NCBI GenBank assembly: GCA_030386875.1
Contig: CM059567.1
Location: forward strand, 58,884,020-58,948,019
Length of the DNA: 64,000 nucleotides
From: Morinoia aosen
Taxonomy: Eukaryota > Arthropoda > Malacostraca > Amphipoda > Talitridae
Direction: 5' to 3'
Shown piece after piece: positions 30,901-42,621 of the stretch (positions are counted from its first letter, which is position 1; the number at the start of each line of letters is the position of its first letter). The position numbers and the translations under genes were made by a program. The notes under the pieces are model-generated. The model saw only the letters and a program-made list of their open reading frames with translations. It was not told where the DNA came from and ran no database searches.

Positions 30901-32219
30901 TATATCTTTGAATTCTAAGTTGCCGTGTGCTGAAAGTTCGTCTCTGCAAATTCAATGTTTATATAGAAGTTGGCCTAGGAAGTCTAAAGCCCAGGGAAAA
31001 TAATTATTAATATAATTATCCAATGTTGGTTCCCCAAGCTTATGGTTGTTACCACTACGTAGGGCATTATTTGTGTAGTCCATTTCTACTGTAAGAAATC
31101 TATGAACATTCTTCCCATCGACATGTGCTGGAGATTGTGTTTTTGGCTTCAACATAATCCTCGACACACAATGCAGTCTACTTTAGGGGAGGCGCAGGAC
31201 GAGCGCGCTCGACGTGTAACAAATATGCAGTCTTTACAGCAAAAATACTTTAAATGTAATTCAGTTTAGTGCGCTCAAATGTACCGGTGATTTAGTTACC
31301 TCAAAAAATGCCTTTCAGTCTTCTAAAATCGGTTGAGTTTCAGTTCTGAGGACAAATGTGTTTGGTGCACTAAGCTTTGTAGTGGGACAGATCATCGTTC
31401 AGGTTATACGCAAATCCTTTTTCTATGGTAATTTCTTGTGCTAGGTTTATCTATATTTTAATATTATTTGCCAAGTATTTTTACTGTATCAGAGATACAT
31501 AATTTTTTGACAAGAATAATTCTTTGAGGGTAAATAATTTGTCCAGCTTGGTTGGGTCCCAGCGATGGATTAACCGAATTGTGAATTTCCCAATTTTTAG
31601 GGTGTAACATTTTTTTCTATTTAGAAATTAACGGGAAAAAAAATTCAAGAATCGTGTTAAAAATTTTCGCTGTGGGGAATTACATTGGTTGTTTGAGGTA
31701 ATGCTGAAGTCTATTCATCTAATATTAAGAATAATTTAAACTATTCCTGATGATTAAATAACCCCATGGCCATCCATTCTCAAATGTTTGAATTTTACTC
31801 CTGTTTTATTTCTAGTTTTATCCTTAAGCACACCTTCAATGTGACAATTGTAAATATGTACTGTAGCATATTGAAAATCAGTAAAAGCGAGTAACTAAAT
31901 TTGGCTTTTTTTCCTTTTATTTCCTCGGCTGATATTTCAAGATTGGCGCGCGTTTCTGGAAAACTTCCAAAATATACCTCAATTGAGATAGAATTTAGGC
32001 AAAAAAACAAAAGCTAACCGTAAGTAAGCCGTAAGATAAGCAGTATTAATAGTGCTAAAATTACTACTGCTTCATCAGCATGTGGCACATAGCGCCAAAG
32101 ACACAAAAGGAAACATCGTATTTCACATAATTACTCAGAGTACAGTTATTTGAACAGAGCATTGTGTTTAACGCAAGTTTACAGTTCAACGAAATGAACA
32201 TGATAGTCACATCAGTCAG

Positions 32220-32244
32220 GTAGCAGTGCTGATAGCACTGCTAC
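32220..32244. repeat. Small perfect hairpin
   Basis: GTAGCAGTGCT, loop GAT, AGCACTGCTAC: an 11-bp perfect stem. Function unknown; possibly the edge of a degraded foldback element. Confidence 0.6.
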
Positions 32245-33424
32245 CCCCAAATCTGGCTCCACTATTGGCCTAACGACATGGCGTTTTGGTGACGTCATAC
32301 ATTTTGTTTACAATAAAGCCTTTCTATTGGCTAGCCGAAAAAAAAGTAGGTGTATTTTCTCCCATAGAAATGGCCCTACCTTGTTTCCTCTACCGTACTT
32401 CTGGCCCACCTTGTAGAACATAAAATGGACAACACTGACGGTAGAAGGCATAGAGGAAACCCTTCTACTCGAGATTATATTGCATTCCATCCTCGACGGG
32501 TTGCATTCTCCAAATGTAAACAGCGGAAACCGAATTTAAAATGTGCGGTAAAACATAAAATAGAGATACATAAAAAGGGTAAAACTAATGATGTAGTCCA
32601 GTGAGTTAATTGAGTTTTCCGTCGTTCTCAAACGGACACAAAAAGATTTGGACGCTAACAATAGAAAAAAATGGTTTAATGTTGTCCTCGAGACATGTTT
32701 TAAACCTGTAATACTTCTCGTGAGGCTATTCGGGTAGCTGGAAATGAAGTTCTTTCAATTTAAACTAAACAGTTGAAAATACACAGAAACAATAAACAGT
32801 AACCAGCAACTAATTATTTGTTCGGATTCATTTACTAATTTAACGTTTAGCGACAGTTTTTATTATACTTCTCTTTCCATTCTGATCGTGTTACAATTAC
32901 GCTTTGCTAATATCATTAACTATGCAGTTAAAAAGTGTGCGTCGAGCTGCCTGTAAACGTCGTGCCCTGGATGGCTCTCTTTCATGACAGGAGCATTTGT
33001 GCGAGGTAGTGCTGTTTTGAAGCTGTTTCGAATGAGAACATCCTTAAATTTTATTGATCATTATTTTATTTTAAATTAACCTGTTCGGGTGTTTAGGCTA
33101 CCATGCAATATTATATAGATCATTGTCTCGGATGAGTAAATCTATACATTTTAGATTATTCTTTTTCTTTTAAATTAAAAGGGTCGGGTGACTAGGCTAG
33201 TATGTTTTATTATCTAGATCATATAAGAAATATGTATTAAGTTTTAACCTCTATTTGGCAACGTGAAGCTGGGATTTCTTTGGCTTTGAGGGTAAATATA
33301 GAGAATGTAACAATTTCAAACAACGGTTGATTTAAGCATGGGTCATGAACTTCTGAAATTCAGACGAGTTATTTGTGCAGTATTGTATCATTATCGCAAA
33401 AATGACAAATTGGAAAGTCAGTGT

Positions 33425-33691
33425 TGTTCTACACTGCGTAGTCATTCTTCTACACAGCGTTATAGAGAAGGCTTAACTGTTCCAGACTACGTTATTGCCA
33501 AAGCTTAACTGTTCCGCACTGCATTATAGTTAAGGCTTAACTGTTCCAGACTGCGTTATTACGGAGCTTAACTGTTCCAGACTGCGTTATTACGGAACTT
33601 AACTGTTCCAGACTGCGTTATTACGGAACTTAACTGTTCCAGACTGCGTTATTACGGAACTTAACTGTTCCAGACTGCGTTATTACGGAGC
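33425..33691. repeat. 31-bp minisatellite, left of a transposon insertion
   Basis: The unit is CTTAACTGTTCCAGACTGCG plus TTATTACGGAA. The last units before the insertion are nearly identical. Confidence 0.93.
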
Positions 33692-33695
33692 TTAA

Positions 33696-34842
33696 GGGGG
33701 TCCTCCGGGGCCCCTTTTCTCTCCGATGGTCATTTTTCATTTTATTGTTGGAAAAGAACCCTTAGGTGGTGGACTATTCGGTCCTAAAATTTTATGGCGC
33801 TACGGAAAATAGATCCCTCCCCAGGGGGGGGGGGGGGTAAGGGGACCAAAATCTTGAATTTTCGAGCCCATTTCGACCCCATATAAAAAGAAAAAAAAAG
33901 AAGAAATAGAAAATTTGCGAATGTACTTTTGTTAAATGTGTTTCAAGGATTCTAAAACTGTCTTTGTTTTTGTTCTAGCCTGAAAACTCACTGAGTTCTA
34001 TTCTTTTGAAATCTCAATACCAGTGGACTAAAAACCAATATGTCAAATTTTTCAAAAAACTAAGACCTGAATCAAAAAAATCTATAGAGGAAATTGTGTT
34101 TCTTTTCAAAAGTTACATATATTAGTCAAATTTCATAAGAATCAAACTGAAACAAAAAATTTCATAATTTTTATGATATAAGTAAAAATTTTTTAAATTT
34201 TTTTCTTTTTTGGAAATTACAATTCACAGTATGAATATGATGTTATGCATGGAGATAATCGAAATAAAAATGAAAACAGCATTCAATTACATAAATTTAC
34301 CATTGTATCACACTAAAACAAAAAATTTAGTTTTTGGCCTATACTGTAAAGTTACTTACTTTCAAAATTCAAAAGAATAGAAGTGATTGAGTTTTTATGC
34401 TAGAACAAATTCAAAGACAGTTTTGGAATCCTTGGAACATTTCTAACAAAGTTATATTCCCCTTTTTTCAATTTTTACATTTCATTTTTTTTTATAATGG
34501 TTCAAATCCAAAAATTTCGTTTTTTTTTATTTATTGGTAAATTTTCGCATATAAAAAAAAATTAAAAAAAAAATGCAAAATCCCCGAATATATCTTTGTT
34601 AGAAATGTTTCAAGGATTCCAAAACTGTCTTTGAATTTGTTCTAGCATAAAAACGCAATGACTTCTATTCTTTTGAAATATGCATAAAAATGACCCAAAA
34701 AAACTATTTTTCAAATTTTTCGGAAAAACTAAGGCCTAAATCAAAAAATTTCAAGTTCAAATATGTTTGTCTTGCAAAACTACATATACTCACCAAGTTT
34801 CAGACCAATCGGATCAAAAAATTTTCATTCCGGAGGACCCCC
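33696..34842. mobile_element. TTAA-flanked non-autonomous DNA transposon (1147 bp)
   Basis: Perfect 13-bp terminal inverted repeats (GGGGGTCCTCCGG and CCGGAGGACCCCC) are flanked on both sides by TTAA (33692-33695 and 34843-34846). The empty site, GCTTAACTG, is visible in neighbouring minisatellite units. TTAA duplication is typical of piggyBac-type elements, but the ends do not look like the classic CCC start, so the superfamily is open. The interior is AT-rich, has no transposase, and carries internal direct and inverted sub-repeats (for example CAAGGATTC(C/T)AAAACTGTC and its complement). Confidence 0.88.
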
Positions 34843-34846
34843 TTAA

Positions 34847-34999
34847 CTGTTACAGACTGTGTTATTACGGAGCTTAACTGTTCCAGACTGCGTTATTACG
34901 GAACTTAACTGTTCCAGACTGCGTTATTACGGAACTTAACTGTTCCAGACTGCGTTGTTACGGATCTTAACTGTTACAGACTGTGTTATCACTAAAGCT
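34847..34999. repeat. 31-bp minisatellite, right of the transposon insertion
   Basis: The same unit as 33425-33691 continues after the second TTAA. Confidence 0.92.
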
Positions 35000-36185
35000 T
35001 AGTTAAGAACTCGTTCTAAAGCTAAAATAGAGCAAGTATCGAGATCTTACGGTTCCTTGCGCAGGCTGTCACAGGAATACGTTTTCAAATAATTACGAGA
35101 AGACTCAAAAAAATTAAAATTTAAATCGCAAAAAATGCTGTCGCAAGAAATTTTTCTTTAGCTGTACCTGCTTCAGCGGTGCATATACATGTATCATCTT
35201 TCTACTGTACGAAATTAACGTAATTTAATTTAGAAAAAAAAATTGCAGCGATGGGCCTATCTTTCTACAAAAGTTTGTTGAAAGTTATGTCTAATAATCA
35301 GCCAAGAAATACGAAGAATTGCTAATTGCCAACGATGGAATAAGTAGAGTTACAATTTGTAAAGCACAAAATACATAGAATAGTTACTTTTAAACTGGAA
35401 AGACGTTGAATTGCTAATTTTAAATCACGAAATACGCAAAATTTTGCAGAACAATGAAAGGTTTTCTGTTCCATTAACGTTTACTCAGTTTACGAATTCC
35501 GCGTTTGCGGATGCAGGCATCTTCGTTGTGCCATTCCCTTCGCCATCCGCTACGAACAACCAGCTGCTGAAACCAAAGCGGTCGAGGGCGCCCGGGCCTC
35601 TACTGGTGGGACGCCATATTCCAAAAAGTAACAAGTAAGTACGAACAACCTGCCAGATCAACTCTCTTCCTTTCAATCTTTTGTCGCTACTGTATCCTAC
35701 CACTGTTCCAAGCTTGATTATTTCATTCCTTCGTGAAGCCGGACTGCTGAAGAGAATCTAATGAAGCCAGTGGGCGGAGTGGGGGCGCCAATTCCCACAG
35801 AAGAAGATGCGCCGCTTCATTAACAAGTAACAAGTAAGCATTGTGCCATTAAGTAAAGAGACAGTCACCGTGATCGTATTATTTAAAGTTGTTGATGTGG
35901 TATCCTATTTACGTTTATGTATTAAATGTAAACGTTTTATTAAACTTACTTGGCATTTATTTTATAAAATTCACCAATAAATATGGTCCTTATAATTTCA
36001 GAGCTTTATCGGATCGTACGATGGTTAACGAACTCTTTCAGAATGCCTAGTAGTTTGAACGGAATAATAAGCAACTGTGTTAAACATGAATATTGGGTTA
36101 AAAATGTGAATCCTATTTTTAGAATAATTTGCATCAAATGAGAAGAATGTTTTATTCATTAGCAATGTTTTATTCATTAGCTTCG
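35000..36185. other. Intergenic region
   Basis: No recognised gene. A less AT-rich stretch at 35480-35860 has open frames without a known domain; TAACAAGTAAG occurs twice there (about 35628 and 35826). Confidence 0.4.
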
Positions 36186-36661
36186 CCGCTCAGCGAGAAT
36201 GAAAATATCCATTATAACTGGAATTTGATGCTGATTCCGAATATGCAATTTGTTTTGACCGCTCTCGATTTTTTCGATTTTTTTTTTTGGAAAGGCGGCT
36301 AGCAACAACTGAGGTGGTGCCCAAAGAATGCCATGTCCGTACAGGTTGGGTGGAACCCGGCCCTATCCGGTACTCAGGTCTTCAAGGCACGGTCTGACCA
36401 TGTTGGGTCGAGAATGGCAGAGTTCGGATCATGAGGTGGTGCAGGCCAAAGTATGCCAAGTCCGACCAGGCTGGGTCGAGAATGGCAGAGTTCGGATCAT
36501 GAGGTGGTGCAGGCCAAAAAAAACATTAAAAATGTATAAAAATTTAAAATTCAAAAAAATCACAAAAAATCGAAAAAATCGAGAGCGGTCAAAACAAATT
36601 GCAGATTCGGAATCAGCATCAAATTCCAGTTATAATCGATATTTTCATTCTCGCTGAGCGG
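36186..36661. mobile_element. Foldback MITE with ~93-bp inverted arms
   Basis: Left arm 36186-36279 starts CCGCTCAGCGAGAATGAAAA; right arm ~36570-36661 is its complement with few differences. The loop carries a ~60-bp tandem duplication containing GAATGGCAGAGTTCGGATCA. A further CCGCTCAGCGAG right after the element makes a short palindrome there. The target duplication is not clear. Confidence 0.85.
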
Positions 36662-39009
36662 CTTAGCCGCTCAGCGAGACTTGTTCCGTTATAGCGGTAA
36701 ATGACTTACCGCTACTCCAGTGTTTGAAGTAGCAAGTAATTCAAGGAGCACGTCGGACAGCAACACTGCAATGCGCACTCGCTTCCAGCGCGATCGTCAT
36801 CAAAGACGAAACCAAACCTACCGCTATACCTCGTTAAATACTCATTTGACGAAAAAAAAGTATAGGAAAAAGTTGTTTATTTCGATGTTATTACCATGAT
36901 TCAAGCAACAAAAATTAAAAAATCGGTGAGTAGCTGTTTATTCGAGCGCAATATTCGTCATCAAAGACGAAACTAAACCTACCGCTATAAATCGTAAAAT
37001 ACTCATTTGAGACGGAAAGTGCATAGAAGAAAACTTGTTTATTTTGATTTAATTAATTAGGTTCAGGCACCAAAAAGTGGAAAATCGATAACTGACATAA
37101 CCTTCAGGTTTACCGATATTTTTCATCTGCTGTTAACTGAATAGAAATTAGGCGTCCTGACATTGTTAGCGCTAGCTCGTTATGAACGAAACGCCTCGGG
37201 TAGATGTCAAGTTTCGGACCGATTCTGACATAGTCAAAAATGAACGAAAAATCATTTCACTTCATGTTCGAATAAACAAATTAATTGGATATGTAAAAGT
37301 GGCATCTTTTGATAATAAATATTTTCCCTCATTTCAAACAAACGAGAGAAATTAGTCTATCAGCACCCCTCTCATCGCTTGTCTCTTAGTGCGCTTCGAA
37401 TGGTTTTTCTATCAATGAAGGACCTTTATACTAAGAAATTTTTAAAATCCAATGTGTCGTAATGCATCTCCTGTATCAACTTTTTTGGAAACGGTTTTTT
37501 CTTTTTTTCTTTCAGTAGTGGGTATCTAAAGCGGCCCATAGACGATCAATTTTATTGTCAATATAATTGACAATGATGAATATTGACAATTATATTGATC
37601 GTCTGTGGGCTTGATTGACGACCGTCAATTAATTGACTCAATGTATTGACGCAATAAAATCAGTTTGAGCCCGTAGACGATAGATTTCATTGTCAATATA
37701 ATTGTCAATGATGAACATTGACAATGATATTGATCGTGTGTGGGCTTGATTGACGACCGTCAATTAATTGACTCAATGTATTGACGAAATCAAACCATTT
37801 TGATTTTTTATTGATGGTCCGTCAATATATTGAAGCGTCCATTTGGACACGTCAATATATTGCGTCAATATTTCATTCTGAGCTCTGGAAGTCGTAGTGT
37901 ATGCACCTGAAAATACTTCGAATTTTATTTATGTGTACTCGCAGATCTGTTACTTCTTGCATGCTGGAGTGCGCTGCTTCGAATATATGGTACTTTTTAT
38001 GTCTTATCATGAAAAATATAATTTGAATTTAGTAAACTAATTTCATTTATAATTATTAGCCTATTTATTAGCATTATGTAGGAAAGTAAAAACTGGGAAT
38101 TTTTCCTTGGGATCGGCGACTTTCGTACGGCTAAATCTGGTACTCTTAACAAAATACGTAGGGCAAGTAATGGCAACCAGGGCTGAGAGTGCTTACAAAC
38201 TAAAAGACTGAAAGCGAGAAAGCAAGCGAGAGAGAAAGATGTCAGCAGGATCTATCACACACAAAAAACGCACAGTTTGCTCCTAAATGTCATGGAGAGA
38301 TGTCTATAACAGAAACGAGCAGTACAAGCATGTGTTTGTAACGTTGATTTCATTCCTTCTTCATCCCATTGCTTTGAATATCTAATCTGTCCCTGTGCTT
38401 TGGATTTTTTGAGTTCGAAATGCGAGGTACAGCATTAACTTCGAGTATCAGAAGTTCAGTGTATGCTGGAGGAATTAAGCAGTACGCTAACCTTATCGAC
38501 ATCTCACCGCGCACTACCAGGTAGCCAGCTTCTATCTGCAACTCTCAAGAGTGAAACAATCTTCGAGTCGGTTTCTCGCTTCAGTCAATCTTCAGTCTTT
38601 CTCGCTCGCTCCCTTGCTTGCTTGCAGTGTATGCACTCTCATAGGAATCCATGTTAATCAATTCAAGCTCGCTAGCTTTCTCTCATCAAATCGTTTGGTG
38701 TGCAGGCATCCTGACACTTTAGATATTTAATAGCTAGATCTATATGTTTTCGCTTAAACCTTTCTGTAAAGTTTGGATTGTAGATATTAGCTAAAAAAAT
38801 CTAGATAGTTTTTTTAGCTTGCTTGATATTATCTTGCGGGAATTACACTTAAGCGATGCATATGATATATTACTCAAAATTAATATTATGCATTCGCTGT
38901 AATGTTTACTACTTCATTCTCATAATATTTGCTGATTTGCTTAACCAAATTATTTGAATAGCGAACTTACCACGTTCAGAACACGTTATGTTCAGATTAT
39001 GAAGCAGAC

Positions 39010-39430
39010 CAAGACGGCTACTGCCATGTTTTTGGGCCACCATAGTGCAACTTTTAATTGTGATCATATGGTTGTTATGCTAAAGCACATCTCCAACTGC
39101 AACCCTATTGATGATGTTTAAATGCTTCTAACAAAATGCACAAACATTATCAAAAATGTATTGTATCCTCATTTCGAAAAACTGACACATGATAATGGCA
39201 ACAATAAGTTCAGTTTATTATTAGACGAAAGTAATGATATTTAAATCATGAAACTACTTGGGGTATCAGTTATATGTATACTACAGCGATATATCTGAAA
39301 AGGGAAATCAACTTAGGAATTGCAGATTTAGTAAAATGTGATGCAGATAGAATTGTGACAGCCTTAAAACAATTGTTGATAAGTAAGTATCTGAGCATTG
39401 ATATTTGCATTGCTAAAGGGACTGACAATC
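39010..39430 (+). pseudogene. hAT/ZBED-type transposase-like fragment, broken
   Basis: The plus-strand frame reads NKFSLLLDESNDI, stop, IMKLLGVSV, then GIADLVKCDADRIVTALKQLL. This resembles the LDEST(D) region of hAT-derived ZBED-like proteins. At least two in-frame stops interrupt it. It lies inside the Harbinger element, implying a nested insertion or a captured fragment. Confidence 0.55.
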
Positions 39431-39829
39431 GCCAGTCGCCAGATATCTCAGCGTGAGCGACAGCCGTTGGCTAGGTGATATCGGTTCTCGCATGTTTGTT
39501 GATTCTTTTTGTATATATGGAATGAAGAGATGGAAAAGTTGATCATATGATGTAGTGTCCATTCGAAGATAGTTCTTGAAATCTTCTGGCTCATTTGAAC
39601 GTAGTTCTTTCAGCAATGCGTCGATTCAGAATATTCTGCTACGTTCCCTGAGCCAGTTTTTGGCCCATGTCTTGCGTTTACGCGGGAATTTTCTTGAAGT
39701 TGAAATTGCCAACGCGAGCGCTACAATGGTAGTTACTTCGTCGTTTATCACGTACGGCATCCGCAGAGCAAATGACTGGTTTTCATTAATTACATTGATG
39801 CAAAGATTGACGCCGCAAGTGGGCAACAA
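39413..39829 (-). pseudogene. PIF/Harbinger (HARBI1-like) transposase N-terminal fragment with in-frame stop
   Basis: Read on the minus strand from 39829: RKRKTWAKNWLRERSRIF, TGA (39626-39628), IDALLKELR, EDFKNYLRMDTTSYDQLF, and SPSQRLSLTLRYLATGD. These match the conserved N-terminal half of Harbinger DDE transposases (WVK/RPWL, LRM, ERL..TLR.LATG). The two halves are in one frame, broken only by the TGA. The DDE catalytic half is not present downstream. Confidence 0.8.
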
Positions 39830-41079
39830 AAAATCTCATCAATATATTGAGTCAATGATATTGACAATTAAATTGATCGTCTATGGGCTCAAACTGATTT
39901 TACTGCGTCAATACATTGAGTCAATTAATTGACGGTCGTCAATCAAGCCCACAGACGATCAATATAATTGTCAATATTCATTATTGTCAATTATATTGAC
40001 AATAAAATTGATCGTCTGTGGGCCGCTTTAGTGGGCAAAAAAAATCTCGTCAATATATTGAGTCAATGATATTGACAATTAAATTGATCGTCTATGGGCC
40101 GCTTAAGATACGTACAAGCGCAGGGCGGAGTCACAGCAACGGTCCAATGAGGGAGTCGAGCTACGGACGAGAGGGTGTGGCCTCTTCAACAGGTGAGGCC
40201 TACCGCCCCTGCAGGGCTGCTCAGTGAGGGTCAGTGTCATTTGGTGAGCATGTAGGTGAGGGTAAAGCAGCTTCGTGCTCCCAGCCACGTGTTCTCGAAC
40301 TCTAGGCCGTCTTCATTGTTGTTTACGTTCGCTTACACGCGAGATTGTCACGTATTGTTTGTGTTCTACTTGTGAGACTGTAGCTTTTTGGTTGTGTTCT
40401 CTTACTCTCGAGACTGTGCATTATTGTTTATACTTTGCGAGACTGTGTTGGTTGAAGTGTGAGCAGGAAATTATGCGTACACTCATACCAAATGTGAGCC
40501 ATAGTGTAAAAATAAGCTTTTGTCTTTATCCTCAGTTTAACAACTATACATAGCCATAAATTCCTACTCAAGTTTGCAGTCGTGAACAATTAATTTTCAG
40601 AACGATGATAAAATATTGTTGAGGTACGTGGCCATTTACCTCTTAGAGTAACACTGAGGTCAAGTTTGGAGAGTCTAGCTTTATTTTTAGCATTAATATT
40701 AAATAATAATTCACCATTCCGAAGTAACATGTTTTAGTTTTGCTGTAATAGTTTAAGAAATCTAATCTATTCTTTTGCATCTGCGGGAGTAACAATGCCG
40801 TGCTACGTAATCTAACTTGCTCAAAAAATCGAAAGCTTTTATTATTTCTTTACACATTTTTTCGCTTTTTCTTTCCTGTTATTATATGAGGGTAAGAAGC
40901 CCATAATCTCATCTGATATTATTTACTACCAGTGAACCTGTGCCGCCAAAAAACTGAGCCTGTTTAATTTTGCATTTTATGGCTCGATCATGTCAAGTGC
41001 GAGTTATATGTCGTGATATACATGCTGACATGTTTTCTTATCTAATTTGCGTTCTTCGTATGTACGGCAGTTCTCTTTC

Positions 41080-41255
41080 TGAAATTTTGAGTTTTCTCTT
41101 CAAATTTCACTCTCTTTCCACCCATGTTTACTGTTTTTATGCACCTCGTGACATAGATTCCGCATTCCCGTGACTCCTTACTAAATATTGCCTTCTTCCT
41201 TCCTCTCTTTGGAACGCCTTTGTTACGGTTAGGGAGGCTTAAACTAACATCTAGT
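41080..41255 (+). mobile_element. Retroposon family A, 3' fragment
   Basis: CATAGATTCCGCATTCCCGT, ACTAAATATTGCC, then TTAGGGAGGCTTAAACTAAC are the family's 3' end. The head is missing. Confidence 0.75.
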
Positions 41256-41887
41256 CTAACCCACCCTTGCTTCTAATGCAGGAATATTCTGAACAAGAAT
41301 ATTTGAATGCCGGTGTCCTCAGCATCGTTTCGGTCTCCTATCAATATCTGTTCTTCAACGAGTGTACCAGTTGCGTCCTGTACGTGCTGGTTGTTCATGT
41401 CCGCTTAGTTTTCTGCAAGTTCACACACCTCTGTTGAATTGTTTGTTGGTGTTTTGTAATGGTTTTCTCAGAACATAAAATGTTTTAGCATAAATCATCA
41501 TAAAACCAAAATCTTCCATCGAATAACACGTAACTATAACATAGCTAATATAGTGATCCATGCTAAATAATGAATTTCACGAATACGAAGAAACACTAAA
41601 AATTTACATTAATGCATAGGTGAGCTTGATCCTAGATTCCCCATTCACTACCGAATTATATTGAATGGCTAGCTGTTTATTATGCATCTGTCCTTAATAA
41701 TCGATTAAGCACTCAAGCCAAGCAACTGCAGGTTCCAAAAGTCTTCATAGTTTAAATTAGAGCAAGTAAGACTGTAGCCCAACATAATGTATTTCCAAAA
41801 ACTACAAAACGAAGTACTGTAGCAGAGCAGTCAAGCGCTAGAGTGACGCTTAGCGGAAAATAGTGAAAATATTGAATGAGACAGGCC

Positions 41888-42003
41888 CACGATACGCAGT
41901 CAAACTTTTTCGTCAGAGCATCCATGTTATGCGCCGCCAAAGCGATTTAATTACTTGGGCGGGGAAAAACATGCATGCAGGCGGTGAAAAAGTTAGACTG
42001 GGT
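41888..42003. mobile_element. Short palindromic MITE-like element, copy 2
   Basis: The left end CGCAGTCAAACTTTTTCGTC and right end GGTGAAAAAGTTAGACTG are approximate inverted repeats; AAGCGATTTAATTACTTGGG lies between. The same sequence occurs at 9607-9690. Confidence 0.7.
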
Positions 42004-42491
42004 AGCTGTGACACACTTATAGGGCAGACATGAGGTTAGGAAAGTAGCAACTTTTGCTAAATTCAGTTACGGGAAAAACTTATCTAAAAAAGCATGGCTA
42101 AAACAAAACAAAATCGACAAATGAGTTCATGAAACTTAATCTACGGTCACGCTATTTTGCTAGCGAATGCCTGTTAAAATACATTGTTAGTTGCATGGAA
42201 GTAAAATTTATTGAATACCTCTCTCCTCACAGAAATTCTGAAGTTTTCTCGTCAATCTCAGTTATTTCTAGAAATGGCCATGTAAATGTGAAACATCGAA
42301 ATCGAATAAGTTTTCAAAATTTAACGGCCTTGAATGTATAGGTACACAAAAATATATCCTATGACTTGTTCAATATTTATCAGAATACTCTATTTGAATA
42401 AATAAAACATTCATCTCTTGACAGTCCTGCCGCTGCCTCCAATATCAGGTGAGAAATTCATGCGGGTATAGAGAGAATTTTGGGGACCTGT

Positions 42492-42621
42492 TTAGTTCAT
42501 TTTTTTACGCCATTTATTCGGCCATTTAGTAGACCAGTTGTCGCGGGGTTATTATTTAGTTCATTTTTTTACGCCATTTATTCGGCCATTTAGTAGACCA
42601 GTTGTCGCGGGGCTATTATTT
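42492..42621. repeat. 65-bp perfect direct duplication
   Basis: TAGTTCATTTTTTTACGCCA through TCGCGGGG(T/C)TATTATT occurs twice in tandem, essentially unchanged. Confidence 0.93.

Larger units (their letters stand above)
30070..33424. other. Intergenic region, mostly without features
   Basis: AT-rich DNA. A ~53-bp degenerate tandem array lies at 30735-30900 and a small perfect palindrome at 32220-32244. No coding exon recognised. Confidence 0.5.
37530..40103. mobile_element. PIF/Harbinger DNA transposon, decayed (2574 bp)
   Basis: The ends are AGCGGCCCATAGACGATCAA and its complement, flanked by TAA on both sides (37527-37529 and 40104-40106), the TWA-type duplication of Harbinger elements. 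The long subterminal regions (about 37530-37800 and 39825-40103) are inverted copies, each built of ~145-bp tandem units. The target looks palindromic (GTATC-TAA-GATAC). Inside, on the minus strand, is a HARBI1-like transposase fragment with a stop; on the plus strand there is a hAT-like fragment. Confidence 0.88.

Noticed and set aside
33696..34842. Definite assignment of the TTAA element to piggyBac
   Set aside because: Only the TTAA duplication supports it; the end sequence and absence of transposase leave the superfamily open.
35411..35638. 75-codon frame in a GC-richer patch
   Set aside because: No recognised domain and no convincing splice or start context; left as unannotated DNA.
40130..40195. 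Possible small coding exon ending at CAACAG|GTGAGG, just after the Harbinger element
   Set aside because: No homology recognised, and TAA 45479 in the Runx frame makes a simple join to Runx exon 1 at 45478 impossible.
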